A stretch of 64,000 bases of DNA, taken from NCBI RefSeq assembly GCF_900177735.1, contig NZ_FXBB01000008.1:1-64000 (forward strand). The letters run 5' to 3'. The stretch is from Dethiosulfovibrio salsuginis (GTDB lineage: Bacteria; Synergistota; Synergistia; Synergistales; Dethiosulfovibrionaceae). The stretch's first letter is position 1; every line of letters starts with the position of its first letter. Shown piece after piece: positions 1-8,865 of this stretch. Both the position numbers and the translations under genes were made by a program. The notes below the pieces were generated by a model, which had not been told where the DNA came from, did not search any database, and was given only the letters and a program-made list of their open reading frames with translations.

Positions 1-2
1 AG

Positions 3-464
3 AGGGACATAAAGGACCTGAGCCCAGAGGAAATACACTCTAAGCGCCATGAACTGGCAAAACCGGTTCTTGACGACTTTTTGTCGTGGCTCCAGTCTTT
101 TGATGACCTCCCTAAAAGCCACTTCGGCAACGCCGTAAAGTACACCCTAAACCAGTGGGAATCTCTGCAAAACTACCTTCTTGACGGGAGGCTTGAGGCC
201 TCCAACAACGAGGCAGAAAGGCTTGCAAAGAGCTTTGCCGTCTGCAGAAAAAACTTCCTGTTCTCGAACACTCCGAGAGGGGCAAAGTCCAGTGCCTTGA
301 TACTGACCATAGTAACAACGGCCATGGCAAACGACCTCAACCCCTATAGGTATCTGGTCTACCTCTTCCAAAAAGCCCCCAACCTAAACCTGGTAGACCC
401 AGAGCAACTGGAACAGCTCATGCCCTGGAACACCCCTGAATATATTAGGCTCGCAGCGGAGTAA
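3..464 (+). pseudogene. IS66-family transposase, C-terminal part (cut by window edge)
   Basis: The reading frame is open from the first bases of the window, so the protein continues upstream. The visible part is the C-terminal end of the IS66 DDE transposase: the stretch GRLEASNNEAERLAKSF carries the conserved N-N-x-x-E-R context of the last catalytic Glu, followed by the usual R-K-N-F-L-F-S and the helical tail. IS66 transposases cut and paste DNA in the nucleus-free cytoplasm and normally travel with two accessory ORFs, which would lie upstream. Only about 150 residues are visible, so intactness cannot be judged. A strong terminator follows directly. No right terminal inverted repeat could be identified with confidence. 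Confidence 0.85.
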
Positions 465-484
465 GCTCGCTGCGAGCTTTTTTT
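449..484 (+). terminator. Intrinsic terminator of the IS66 transposase
   Basis: A perfect 10-bp stem (GCTCGCAGCG at 449-458 with CGCTGCGAGC at 468-477) overlaps the transposase stop codon and is followed by seven T residues. Confidence 0.85.
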
Positions 485-571
485 ATGACAAGATTATCCC
501 ATCTGTTGCCGAGATAGTCGATGTACTGCTAGGTTTGACGCTTACATTACTCTCCCTTAGAGACCCTTATT

Positions 572-1135
572 ATGGCCTACGTCTCCGAAAAGGGACTCGG
601 GGATCTAAAAGAAAAAGGACGTAAGATGTTTCTCCCAGGGGTTAAAGGTCGCAATATCTATTTTCAACGAAACGCCTTTCTGCTAGGACGATATGCATTG
701 AAGAAGAAGGAGGAGGATCAGGGCCAATCGGTCGTGGCGATCCTTTTCAGGGATTGCGATGGAACCAGATCCTCTCCTAGATCGGAGTGGGATGACAAAC
801 GAAACTCTATAGTTTATGGCTTCGAAAAGGCTGGTCTGAGGACAGGGGTTGCAATGGTCCCCAAGACAAAATCCGAGTGCTGGTTACTCTGCGCTGTCCA
901 GGAGGATAGCTATCGTGACTGCGGTAGATTTGAGGAGCTCTCGGGTAACGATTCGAGCGAGAAAGGAGCGCCCAAAAAGGTATTGCAGAAAACCTTAGGC
1001 GAAGAGGGAACGTCGGAGCTTTTGAGGGACCTGATCCATAATGGGACGATAGACCCCATTCGAATAGACATGCCGAGTTTCAACGTCTTCAAAAAAGATC
1101 TTGAGGAAGCGATCAGGGTTGCTATGAAAGAATAA
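572..1135 (+). CDS. Orphan protein, possibly N-terminally truncated TOPRIM-like partner of an ATPase
   Basis: A 187-residue protein. The middle holds FRDCDGTRSSPRSEWDDK and, 35 residues on, GVAMVPKTKSECWLLCA. A strand ending in an acidic D-x-D-G motif followed by a P-K-x-E-x-W-L-L-C segment resembles TOPRIM-like nuclease halves that accompany AAA ATPases in defence modules; this is a resemblance, not an assignment. The start is weak: there is no good ribosome binding site before ATG 572, stops lie just upstream in frame, and another frame (about 484-570) is open into the gene, which suggests a lost N-terminus. It sits right after an IS66 end, so loss by insertion or deletion is plausible. No ATPase partner is visible beside it. 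Confidence 0.5.
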   Translation: MAYVSEKGLGDLKEKGRKMFLPGVKGRNIYFQRNAFLLGRYALKKKEEDQGQSVVAILFRDCDGTRSSPRSEWDDKRNSIVYGFEKAGLRTGVAMVPKTKSECWLLCAVQEDSYRDCGRFEELSGNDSSEKGAPKKVLQKTLGEEGTSELLRDLIHNGTIDPIRIDMPSFNVFKKDLEEAIRVAMKE

Positions 1136-1142
1136 CACAATA

Positions 1143-1179
1143 CAGATAGCCCCCATCGATGTGAAATAGGGGCTATCTG
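1143..1179. other. Inverted repeat after the orphan gene
   Basis: CAGATAGCCCC (1143-1153) and GGGGCTATCTG (1169-1179) form a perfect 11-bp stem just after the stop of the orphan gene. The 3' side is followed by A residues rather than T, so it is not a canonical intrinsic terminator on the plus strand. Confidence 0.6.
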
Positions 1180-1224
1180 GCAAAAAAAATCATGGCTTGC
1201 ATTGTTAAAATTTTATTTTTATCC

Positions 1225-1485
1225 CTACCGTCTCTTCAACAAAACAAGCGGCGTGGTTAGAAGGATCAAAGAGAGCGACGGTATCCCCAAGTTGCAGCCG
1301 CTGCTGCTTTTCTCGCTGGCCTTTTCCCCGAAATCTGCGGTGACGTCGCCTGTCCCAGCTGACTGGATGTCCATGGAAACCGTCTTTTGGGATGACGAGA
1401 AATCGAGACGGGTCAGGTCGATCCTTCTTTGATTGTCGTTTTTTATGGCCGTCCAGTAGAGGTCTAGGTTTTTCAGGTCGTACAC
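1225..1485 (-). pseudogene. C-terminal remnant of a Synergist-CTERM sorted protein
   Basis: An 86-residue frame beginning at a GTG immediately after an in-frame TAA. Its end, SSSGCNLGIPSLSLI followed by a hydrophobic stretch and the basic tail LLKRR, matches the tripartite layout of the Synergist-CTERM sorting signal: Gly-Cys-Asn-x-Gly motif, transmembrane segment, Arg/Lys tail. Such tails anchor or sort exported proteins at the cell surface in Synergistota. There is no signal peptide, so the piece cannot be exported as it stands. Its upstream side abuts repeat copy A (1492 on), which suggests that the insertion or a deletion at the repeat removed the N-terminal part. A small intact gene is the less likely alternative. 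Confidence 0.65.
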
Positions 1486-1491
1486 TTAAGA

Positions 1492-1698
1492 CACCTGTAA
1501 AAACTCTAATCCTCGGAGAGATCGTTCCGACGGAGCCCATTTGAGCCCGTATATTCGACCGAAAGGGGGCACAGGACGTGCCCTCCGAGGTGGTTCGTAC
1601 GAAACAGGCAGGTCGAGTATACGATTGGGCGAAACAGGGCGCAGGCGGGGCGGTCTCTCCGAGGGGACTCAAAAGTGGGTTTTTAGAGATCCCCTTTA
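1492..1698 (+). repeat. Dispersed palindromic repeat, copy A (short form)
   Basis: About 205 bp. Contains the outer arm CTCGGAGAGATCGTTCCG, the inner arm beginning CGTATATTCGAC, one AGGAC-loop hairpin (GGGCAC/GTGCCC) and the matching 3' arms ending in GGTTTTTAGAGATCCCC. It lacks the GGGGCGAC hairpin of the long form. The last bases of the element supply the stop codon of the neighbouring chemoreceptor gene (1696-1698). Several arm differences from other copies keep pairing through G.U, for example ATTCGAC against GTCGAGT. Confidence 0.9.
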
Positions 1699-3729
1699 GT
1701 TCTTTACCGCCAGTCCTGATCCTTTTGTGTGGAACTTTTTGAGCTCCGTCTCTATGGACTGGGCCAGCTTCGCCAGCTTCTCCGCCTCTTTTGCCACGTT
1801 CTCGGAGGCCTGGGCTGTCTCCTGGGAGGATCCCTTTATGGAGCCTACCTTCTCCGCCATCTCCACGGTGGACTTGGACGCTAGATCCACCGCACTGGCC
1901 ATCTCGTTGGACGACGCAGCCTGTTCCTGGGAGGTCGCGGCGATGTTCTGCATGGCCCCGTTGACGGTCTTGATGCTCTCCAATGTCCGTTCGAGGCCTA
2001 CTCTGGCCTCCGACGCCTTGCCTACGGTCTCCTTCATGACGGCCTCGTTTTCTTTGGTTATGGATATAGATTCTTTGGCCTGTTTCTGGAGGTCTCCTAT
2101 CAGCACGTCGATATTCCCCGCCGCGTGGCCCGATTCCTCCGCCAGCTTTCGGACCTCCTCGGCGACCACGGCGAAGCCCCTCCCCGCCTCTCCTGCCCTG
2201 GCTGCCTCTATAGCTGCGTTGAGGGCCAGCAGGTTGGTCTGATCGGCGATGGAGTTTATGGTGTCGATGAAGCCGGTTATCTTCTGGACCGACTCGGCCA
2301 GGCTGTTCATCTTTTTGACGGTCTCCTCGGACTTCTTGCCCACTGACTCGACTCCGTCTATGACGATCGACACAAGCTTAACCGCTCCTTCGGCGGTTTC
2401 AGTGGCGGTGGCTGTGGCCTCGGTTCCCTGGGTGGCCGAATCGGCGGCCATGTGGGCGCTGGAGGAAACCTCCTCCACTCCTGCGTTGGTCTCCTCCAAC
2501 GAGGCGGCGTTGGTCTCCGCCAGGGCCACCATCTCCTGGACCGCCTGTTTCACCTCGTCCATTGAGGCACTGGTCTGTTCGCTAAGCGCCGCAAGGCCTG
2601 ATGAGCTGGTGCTTATGTGGGTGGACTCTCCCGCCACGTGTTCTATGGTCGACCTAAAGCCGTCAACCATATCGGCGAGGGCCAGTATCATGTGCCCCAG
2701 TTCGTCCTTTGCCCTGTAGCCTATGGACCGTGGGTCCACCGTCAGGTCTCGGTCCTTTATGGACGCCGCCATGGTGGAGACCTTTCTCAGGGGAGAGGCT
2801 ATTCCCTTATAGGTCAGGACCACGGTGATCAAGGTGGTTATCAGGGCGACGAGGGATATTATAAGAAGTGGTACGGTCAAGGACCTCACCAGAGAGACTA
2901 TGGCGCTGTGAGGGTACAGTATGGCCAGCGATATCCCCCAGGGAGTCGAGGTGTAGAAGGCGGTGTGCCGTCCGTTCAGGTCCACCTCTAAGGCTCCTGT
3001 CTGGCCTGAGGTCATCCGCCGTCCTAGCTCCGCCACGTCTGGCTCTGACTTATCGGTGAGCTTTACCTTCATGACGTCCTCTTCCACCGGCCCAGCTATG
3101 ACCATTCCCTCGCCGCTGAGGAGCACTCCCTTGCCCTGTCCTAGGATGGTGAGCTTTTTGGTGAACTCCACAAGATGGTCTATCCCTACGTCCGCACCGA
3201 CGGCGCCGATCAGGTTGCCCTGGTCGTCGTGGATCAAGGTGCTGAGGGATATGACCGGCTGTTTGGTGGTTACGTCGATATAGGGCTCGGTGACCCCTAT
3301 TTTGCCCTTGCCCAGCTTCTGGGCCAGGACGTACCAGCTTCTCTTCCTTGCGTCGAAGCCCTCAGGTGCGACCAGTCTGTGGCTCGTGGCGAAGTCTCCG
3401 TTGCTCTCGAAGCCGAAGTAAAGGTCCTGGAAACCCCGTTTTGAGTTTCGGCCCAGAGATTCGACCATGACGTCCTGCATGTCGGTGAAGCTCCTTTTGC
3501 CCTCCCGCCACGCCTGGGCTATTGCCATGGCGTTGTTGTCGATGATCCCCGCCAGCATGTCGAAGTGCTCCTTGACGGTCTCCGACGCTCCTCTGACGGT
3601 CTCCATTCCCGTCTCGTCCACCTGGTTTCTGAGGATACTGTCCCCTCTGATGAAGGTCGTACCTCCCATGCCGACAAGGGTCAGCACCAGTATGACCAGC
3701 AGTAGGCCAAACCTGTGACGTATAGTCAT
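1696..3729 (-). CDS. Methyl-accepting chemotaxis protein with dCache sensor
   Basis: A 677-residue inner-membrane chemoreceptor. TM1 is near residues 7-27, a dCache periplasmic sensor fills about 35-270, TM2 about 283-306, then a HAMP linker and a cytoplasmic signalling hairpin whose tip is [17 protein letters not shown] (about 494-510). The sensor shows R130-x-W132-Y133 and later Y150-x-D152 with Asp180, the spacing of residues that bind the amino-acid backbone in amino-acid-type dCache receptors, so an amino acid ligand is likely. The tip would contact CheA and CheW. ATG 3729 has a clear AGGAGG site. The stop codon lies in the end of repeat copy A, so the last residues may have been changed by the insertion. 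Confidence 0.95.
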   Translation of the reverse strand: MTIRHRFGLLLVILVLTLVGMGGTTFIRGDSILRNQVDETGMETVRGASETVKEHFDMLAGIIDNNAMAIAQAWREGKRSFTDMQDVMVESLGRNSKRGFQDLYFGFESNGDFATSHRLVAPEGFDARKRSWYVLAQKLGKGKIGVTEPYIDVTTKQPVISLSTLIHDDQGNLIGAVGADVGIDHLVEFTKKLTILGQGKGVLLSGEGMVIAGPVEEDVMKVKLTDKSEPDVAELGRRMTSGQTGALEVDLNGRHTAFYTSTPWGISLAILYPHSAIVSLVRSLTVPLLIISLVALITTLITVVLTYKGIASPLRKVSTMAASIKDRDLTVDPRSIGYRAKDELGHMILALADMVDGFRSTIEHVAGESTHISTSSSGLAALSEQTSASMDEVKQAVQEMVALAETNAASLEETNAGVEEVSSSAHMAADSATQGTEATATATETAEGAVKLVSIVIDGVESVGKKSEETVKKMNSLAESVQKITGFIDTINSIADQTNLLALNAAIEAARAGEAGRGFAVVAEEVRKLAEESGHAAGNIDVLIGDLQKQAKESISITKENEAVMKETVGKASEARVGLERTLESIKTVNGAMQNIAATSQEQAASSNEMASAVDLASKSTVEMAEKVGSIKGSSQETAQASENVAKEAEKLAKLAQSIETELKKFHTKGSGLAVKN

Positions 3730-3800
3730 GTCCTCGCACCTCCTGAATATATGAGACCTGTAACATTCTCTGTCTCTCGATTATATCCCAAAGGAATGGC

Positions 3801-4325
3801 CTATCTCAAGAAATATCCGTCAAACCCCCTTAGCGTAAGGGCGTCGTTCACCCTCATGGATCGGTCGTAGCTCTTTACCAAAAGGGAGCCCACCAGGGAA
3901 GCGGCGGTCTTTAGTCCCATTTTTGATAGTCCCGGCCTGTATCCTCTTAGTATCGCCGCCTCGTGGATACGCCTTTTCTCGTCGGCTATGACGTGGACGT
4001 ACCGGGAACAGAAGTGGAGGAGCATCACCAGCTTAGAGGGCAGCCCCAGGTCTCTGAGTCCCTGGAGGGTCAGGTGGAGAGGGCTTGTTCCCAGAAGTCC
4101 CATGAGGACCATCACCATGGCGGTGCCCTTTTAGGTTATGACCGCCGCCAGCCTTTTAGCCACGTCGATGGCCTTAAACTTTCCAAGTGCCACCAGTATC
4201 AGGCCGTAGGCCACCATAAAGGCGGCGGTCCTGATCTGGCCCGATACCGAGGCCGCCGCAGAGATCGAGAAAGCCAGGATTATCTTCCACCTAGGGTCTA
4301 TCCTGCCGAGGAGCGAATCAGCCAC
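3801..4325 (-). pseudogene. cbiQ: CbiQ-type transmembrane subunit of a Co/Ni ECF transporter, broken by a stop
   Basis: The frame starts at GTG 4325 (IDPRWKIILAF, the usual N-terminal D-P-R-x-K motif) and meets TAA at 4131-4133. The same frame continues without a break as KGTAMVMVLMGLLGTSPL to a normal CbiQ end with ILRGYRP and ALTLRGFDG, the Ala/Leu-Arg-Gly motifs that grip the ATPase subunits. The stop falls where family members have a Leu in an I-T-L-K-x-N/T-A motif. The total of about 174 codons is also short of the usual 220-260: the segment before the stop seems to lack a membrane region. No cbiO ATPase gene follows. The gene overlaps nikL by 8 bp. Together this suggests decay; a sequencing error explains only the stop. 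Confidence 0.75.
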
Positions 4326-4851
4326 GGCTCCTTCCCCACATAAAGGCCCCCACCAGCCCCACTATATACCCTATGCCTCCCAGTATCCTCGGGATATCCG
4401 GCTTGGTCTGGGCCTTGTGGAGGTCGGAGATCATCTGTCTGAGAGGGGCTATTTCCGCCGCCACCGCCTTCTTTATGTCCTGCTCAGATATTCCAGAGAT
4501 TGTCGAGGGAGCCTCTTTGGCCTCCGCCGCAGGCTCCGGGGCGGCCTCTCTGGCTATGTCCTCGTGGGCGACGTGCCCCATTCCGGCGTTGACGGTGACC
4601 TTGGCGGAGGTCGTGCCAGATAGTATGGCTACCGAGAAGGCACCATCTCCGTCGGTCTTGCCCTCCCCGACGGTTGCTCCGTCCGACTCAACGGTGACGA
4701 TAGCATCCGCTATGGCTTCTCCGGTGCTGTAGAACGCCTCTCCTGTCACTGCGTGCCCCTCGAAGTTGGCCATCATGAGGACGTTGTGTCCGAAGGCCGG
4801 GGAGACGGTGAGGCAAAATACAAGGGCTATAAGGTAATACGCTCGCTTCAC
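4318..4851 (-). CDS. NikL-type exported component of a nickel/cobalt ECF transporter
   Basis: A 177-residue protein with a signal peptide (cleavage near AFGHNVLM), an Ig-like domain of about 80 residues and a C-terminal membrane helix (GGIGYIVGLVGAFMWG). His at the mature N-terminus (GHNVLMMANFEGHAVTGEAF) and the GMGHVAHEDI segment are typical of NikL, which replaces CbiN in some NikM/CbiM-Q transporters and helps load Ni2+ onto the substrate subunit. The gene lies between cbiM and cbiQ, overlapping both by a few bases (ATGA-type coupling with cbiM), so the three form one operon. Nickel rather than cobalt is suggested by NikL, but the metal is not settled by sequence. Confidence 0.75.
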   Translation of the reverse strand: MKRAYYLIALVFCLTVSPAFGHNVLMMANFEGHAVTGEAFYSTGEAIADAIVTVESDGATVGEGKTDGDGAFSVAILSGTTSAKVTVNAGMGHVAHEDIAREAAPEPAAEAKEAPSTISGISEQDIKKAVAAEIAPLRQMISDLHKAQTKPDIPRILGGIGYIVGLVGAFMWGRSRG

Positions 4852-5465
4852 AGCAGTTCACCGCTCTTTCTTCCAATCATGTTAGGCCTTGTCCGGGCCA
4901 GAAATCCTATGGCCATAGCTCCCACCACTCCCTCTATGAGGGCTACCGGTATGTGGGACCACACTATGAGCTTTGCGGCGACCGTAAAGTTCTCTCCCGT
5001 CAGGGCAAGGGCTCCGGCGGTCATTACCGCGGTGAGCAAGACCCCTCCGACACCGCAAAGAAAGGCCCCTGACAGCAGTCCCCACTTGCCTTTTGAAACG
5101 AAGATCGCCCTGAAGACCGCCCCGAAAACCAGCCCCGGGAAGGCCATGTCCATCACGTTGACCCCCAAGGTCGTCAGGCCGCCGAACTGAAACAGCATCG
5201 CCTGTAAAAACAGGGCGACCAGACAGGCGGGAAACACCGCCCAGCCTAATATGGCCCCCGATACGCCGTTCAGCAGCAGATGGACGCTGGACGGACCCAC
5301 CGATATGTGAATCAGCGAGGCCACGAAGATGCCTGCCGAAACGATGCCTGTGGCTGGAACGTCCTCCGCCTTGATGGACCTCAGTCCCTTGACGGTGAAG
5401 CCCAGGGTAAGGGCCGCCCCTGCCGCCAGAACCGGAACGGACAGAACCCCCTCGGAAATATGCAA
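4848..5465 (-). CDS. cbiM: CbiM/NikM substrate-binding membrane subunit
   Basis: Multi-pass S-component of a group I ECF transporter. The family's N-terminal metal loop is recognisable as HISEGVLS directly after the start; in CbiM/NikM the first residues M-H-I and a downstream His coordinate Co2+ or Ni2+, here probably IHISVGPSSVHLLLNG. I chose TTG 5465 because it gives the family start Met-His-Ile and has AGGAGG eight bases upstream; the GTG at 5474 would overlap the ribosome binding site. First gene of the cbiM-nikL-cbiQ unit, whose last gene is damaged and whose ATPase gene is absent nearby, so the operon may be non-functional or use a shared ATPase encoded elsewhere. Confidence 0.85.
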   Translation of the reverse strand: MHISEGVLSVPVLAAGAALTLGFTVKGLRSIKAEDVPATGIVSAGIFVASLIHISVGPSSVHLLLNGVSGAILGWAVFPACLVALFLQAMLFQFGGLTTLGVNVMDMAFPGLVFGAVFRAIFVSKGKWGLLSGAFLCGVGGVLLTAVMTAGALALTGENFTVAAKLIVWSHIPVALIEGVVGAMAIGFLARTRPNMIGRKSGELL

Positions 5466-5585
5466 AAAGCTCACCTCCTGAAGTTTAGCCCCTATAACAG
5501 GCCACGGAGAGCATACAACGGCGTGCCATTTTTGCAACGGTTTTGTCAAAACGTAACACGTGTTTCGCCGTTTTCGCTGTTTTGC

Positions 5586-5628
5586 AAAAACAGGACCCCT
5601 CGTATCCCTGTGGGATGAGGGGTCCTGT
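5586..5628 (-). terminator. Terminator after the GGDEF/HD-GYP gene
   Basis: A 12-bp stem (5590-5601 with 5617-5628, ACAGGACCCCTC type) followed on the minus strand by a run of five U. It lies just beyond the stop at 5636 and separates that gene from cbiM. Confidence 0.85.
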
Positions 5629-5635
5629 CAGGCTT

Positions 5636-7732
5636 TTAGTCTCCCGGCTGCCAGGTCTCCAAGAACGAGGCGAACCGCTCCGCCCAGATCGGGTCGAACT
5701 GGGATCCGGCGCAGGATCTTATCTCCTCTATAGCCTCGTTATGGCTCAGTACCGGTAAGTACTCTCTGTGAATCATGGCCTCGTAGCTGTCAACTAAGGA
5801 CATTATGCGGCTCTCAAGGGGGATGTCCTCTCCCGAAACAGGGCTTTTTCTCAGGGGATAGCCTTGACCGTCCCACCTCTGATGGTGGTGGAGAATGGGG
5901 TCCGCCAGGTCCGACAGATTGGGGACGGCGAAGGCGATGCGGTAGCCTATCTCCGGGTGGCTTCTGACCTCCCTCATCTCCTCGTCGTTCAGAGGGCCTT
6001 TCTTGGCGAGGATCTCGCTGTCTACCCCTATAAGGCCTATGTCGTGGATAGCCGCAAGGCGGACCATCCTCTTCCTGAAGAGGCCGTCTATTTCGGGAAC
6101 GGTTTTGAGGAAGCGGTCCATTATGTCCCGACACCGGTCCATGTGGCTTGTCCTCCTGTTTTCCCTTTGCTTTATGGTCTTCAGGAAGAACTTTAGTATT
6201 CCTCCTCTGGCGTCCTCCCTCTGGACCTCCTTTAGGGCGTACATCCTATCGTCCGCGTCTTTCACTATCTCGTCTATCGACCTAGCGGCGGCGTTGCCGC
6301 TGGCGGTTCCCCATGCCATGTACAGGGGGATATCGATGTCATCGGAGTTGGCCGAGGAGACTATATCCCTGAACCGTAGGTCTACCCCGGAGCCGTCGTT
6401 TTGGGGCATTATGACGGCGAACTCGTCCCCTCCGATACGGGCGACGGTGTCTTGCTCCCCTGCGATCTCCAGAAGGACCTCTTTAGCCCTCTCTATAAGC
6501 CTGTCTCCCCATTTGTGACCCATGCCGTCGTTTATGAGCTTAAGGCCGTTGACGTCGCACATGACCACCGTGACCGGGTCCATGTGCCCCTTGCCCAGCT
6601 CCCTTATGGTCTCCTCGAAGAACCGCCGGTTGTGCAGGCCGGTCAGGGAATCTCGGATGCCCTGTTCCCTTATCTCATCTATGGAGGTACGAACCTCTTC
6701 CTTGAGGTACTCTATGGCCTCCGCTATATCTCTAAGCTCTTTGGGAAGAGGGGAAAGCCTGGAGCTCTCAATAGGAGAATAATCCCCCTCCGCCACAGAG
6801 GAGAGGCTGTCGGTGAGGGTGTCCAGAGATCGACTTATCCTTCTCGTCAGGGACAGGAAAAGCGCCAGCCCTATTAGCGACAGCAACGCCAAGGCGGCAG
6901 TGGTGGCCTTTACGAGCCTCGCTGTCCCTGCGCGGATTTCACCCAGAGAGAGCGATCCTCCAACGAAGAGGTCGCTTCCCGGAATCGGCATGACGTAGGT
7001 CAAGGTCTCGGATTCTTCCTCCTCTACCATAAGCCCCCCTTCCTCCTTGGCTTTGGCGACGTCGAATTGAGTGTGATTGTGAGGGTCGTATGGTTTAAAG
7101 TCGTCTCCTAAGGGACATCCCATGCCGTCGAAAAGCTGAAAGGTCCCTCCGCTGCCGAACCTCTGTTTTGAGAGCAGGTTTGACAGGTGGGCGATTCTGA
7201 CCGATCCGAACACCAGGCCGTCGAAAACGCCCTTTTGATCCAACAGAGGAACGGAGAAAATTATTATAGGCTTGTTTCTTACCCTGCTGATCAACACCGA
7301 CGATACCCACTCCTTGCCCTCCATGGCGGCGAGAAAGTAGTCGCGATCGGTTAGAGATATGTCGGTGGACTCGACCACTCCGCTAGCGCTACTGACTATC
7401 GGTCTTCCTGCGGTGTTCACGTAGACCATGTCCATAATATCGGTCCTGTCGGTAGCTATGGTTTGAAAGTCCATCTCCATCGTCTGGAAGTCTCTCGACC
7501 TTACCGAGGAGAGCCCCGAGATCACCCGGATCTCCTCCATGGTTGTGCCTATCCATCTAGCCATGTGGCCAGCCTGGAGGGTGACTGCGTTTTTCATGAC
7601 CTCCGACGCCGATTCTTTTGCGTTGGTCAGCTCACGATGGGCGAAGAGAAATATAGGAAGGGCGGTCACCAGCATAAGGACCACCATGACCATGGCGAAG
7701 GATTTTTTTACGCTGTTAGGAAATGGGCTCAA
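5636..7732 (-). CDS. Membrane sensor with GGDEF and HD-GYP domains
   Basis: A 698-residue inner-membrane protein: TM near 12-31, extracytoplasmic Cache sensor (about 35-265), TM near 278-296, HAMP (to about 350), GGDEF diguanylate cyclase (about 360-495, GGDEF at 434-438) and HD-GYP phosphodiesterase (about 520-690, H563-D564 and the motif HHHQRWDGQGYP). Both signature motifs are intact, so it may make and break cyclic-di-GMP, tuned by an extracellular ligand. No RxxD inhibitory site is seen just before GGDEF. TTG 7732 is supported by AGGAGG seven bases upstream. Its own terminator follows. Position near chemoreceptors suggests a role in motility or adhesion, but that is inference. Confidence 0.93.
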   Translation of the reverse strand: MSPFPNSVKKSFAMVMVVLMLVTALPIFLFAHRELTNAKESASEVMKNAVTLQAGHMARWIGTTMEEIRVISGLSSVRSRDFQTMEMDFQTIATDRTDIMDMVYVNTAGRPIVSSASGVVESTDISLTDRDYFLAAMEGKEWVSSVLISRVRNKPIIIFSVPLLDQKGVFDGLVFGSVRIAHLSNLLSKQRFGSGGTFQLFDGMGCPLGDDFKPYDPHNHTQFDVAKAKEEGGLMVEEEESETLTYVMPIPGSDLFVGGSLSLGEIRAGTARLVKATTAALALLSLIGLALFLSLTRRISRSLDTLTDSLSSVAEGDYSPIESSRLSPLPKELRDIAEAIEYLKEEVRTSIDEIREQGIRDSLTGLHNRRFFEETIRELGKGHMDPVTVVMCDVNGLKLINDGMGHKWGDRLIERAKEVLLEIAGEQDTVARIGGDEFAVIMPQNDGSGVDLRFRDIVSSANSDDIDIPLYMAWGTASGNAAARSIDEIVKDADDRMYALKEVQREDARGGILKFFLKTIKQRENRRTSHMDRCRDIMDRFLKTVPEIDGLFRKRMVRLAAIHDIGLIGVDSEILAKKGPLNDEEMREVRSHPEIGYRIAFAVPNLSDLADPILHHHQRWDGQGYPLRKSPVSGEDIPLESRIMSLVDSYEAMIHREYLPVLSHNEAIEEIRSCAGSQFDPIWAERFASFLETWQPGD

Positions 7733-7779
7733 TAGAATCCCTCCTGAACTTGAATATCAGTGCCCATCTATTTTACAGT

Positions 7780-8853
7780 CTAACCTCCGAAAGGGACAGT
7801 CAGGTCCGAGGGATATGAGCCTAAAACCCTGATCCTCAGGCACTTTTTCCCCATATCCTCCATGGCCTGGGACAGGGATTCGATGTCCCCCTCCATGTCC
7901 AGGAAGAAAAGGTACTCGAAGGGATTTCCGGGCATGGGACGAGACTGGATGGCCGTCAGGTTTACGCCACAGCTTCTGAGAGGGTCCAGGGCGTCCAATA
8001 GGGACCCGGGCCTGTGGGGAACGGAAAATAGGATGGATGACTTGTCCCCTCCGGTCCTCTTGGACATTTTTTCCCCCACGACCCAGAACCTGGTGGTGTT
8101 GTGGGGCTGGTCCTGGATATCCTGTGCCAGAACCCGAAGGCCGTTTATTTCCGCCGCCTTCGCACTGCACACCGCCGCTGTCCCCCGCTCTTTCGCCATG
8201 TAGGCCCCGTGGCTGGTGGTGACCACCGGGTTTTTAGCGGCACCGGGAAGATGCTCCTCCAGCCACAGTCTGGACTGGGCCAGGGCCTGAGGGTGGGATA
8301 CCACCTTCTCTATCTCACCTATGTCGCAGCTCGCCGCCAGGACGTGCCTTATGGGAAGGGCTACCTCCTGGAGTATGGCCATCTTCGGAGAGGTCTGGGC
8401 GAAGCCGTCCAGGGTCCCGTAGACCACCCCTTCGACGGTGTTCTCCACCGGAACTATCCCCATAGTTGCCTTGCCCGTCTCCACCGCCCGAAAGACCTCT
8501 CTGGGGCCAGAAACGAAGAGCCCATCCACAGATGACCCAAGGGCTTTCTCCATGGCTTGCTGGGAGTAGGACCCCTCCGGTCCCATGCAGGCCACGACGG
8601 GTCGGCACTGCATCGACCTGCACAGGGAGATGATCTCTCTGTGTATCCCAGCCAGGGCCTCCTGATCCAGGTCGCCGTTGGCCTCTTTGAACCTGCGTAT
8701 GACCTCTCTCTCCCTGGTCGGGTCGTACACCGGAGCTGTCCCCTTGGCCCTGCCTATCTCCACAGCTACTTTTGCTCTGCGGCCTATAAGCTCCGCCAGA
8801 GAGCGGTCTATCTCGTCGATTTTACCCCTCAAATCTTCCAGTTCTTTGTTCAA
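7780..8853 (-). CDS. pheA: Bifunctional chorismate mutase / prephenate dehydratase (P-protein)
   Basis: Makes phenylpyruvate from chorismate for phenylalanine synthesis. Three domains: AroQ-type chorismate mutase (residues 1-80), prephenate dehydratase (about 84-262, with the catalytic motif TTRF at 253-256), and a C-terminal ACT domain that binds phenylalanine for feedback control. The usual ACT motifs GALV and ESRP appear as GSLL (283-286) and QSRP (303-306), so regulation is probably kept. Start TTG 8853 has AGGAGG upstream. It stands apart from the aromatic operon at 15-21 kb, which has tyrA but no pheA, so the Phe branch has separate transcription, downstream of a chemoreceptor and a glycan-binding protein. 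Confidence 0.95.
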   Translation of the reverse strand: MNKELEDLRGKIDEIDRSLAELIGRRAKVAVEIGRAKGTAPVYDPTREREVIRRFKEANGDLDQEALAGIHREIISLCRSMQCRPVVACMGPEGSYSQQAMEKALGSSVDGLFVSGPREVFRAVETGKATMGIVPVENTVEGVVYGTLDGFAQTSPKMAILQEVALPIRHVLAASCDIGEIEKVVSHPQALAQSRLWLEEHLPGAAKNPVVTTSHGAYMAKERGTAAVCSAKAAEINGLRVLAQDIQDQPHNTTRFWVVGEKMSKRTGGDKSSILFSVPHRPGSLLDALDPLRSCGVNLTAIQSRPMPGNPFEYLFFLDMEGDIESLSQAMEDMGKKCLRIRVLGSYPSDLTVPFGG

Positions 8854-8865
8854 AAAAATTCCCTC

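Noticed and set aside
1143-1179. Terminator after the orphan gene
   Set aside because: The stem is perfect but followed by A residues, not T; recorded only as an inverted repeat.
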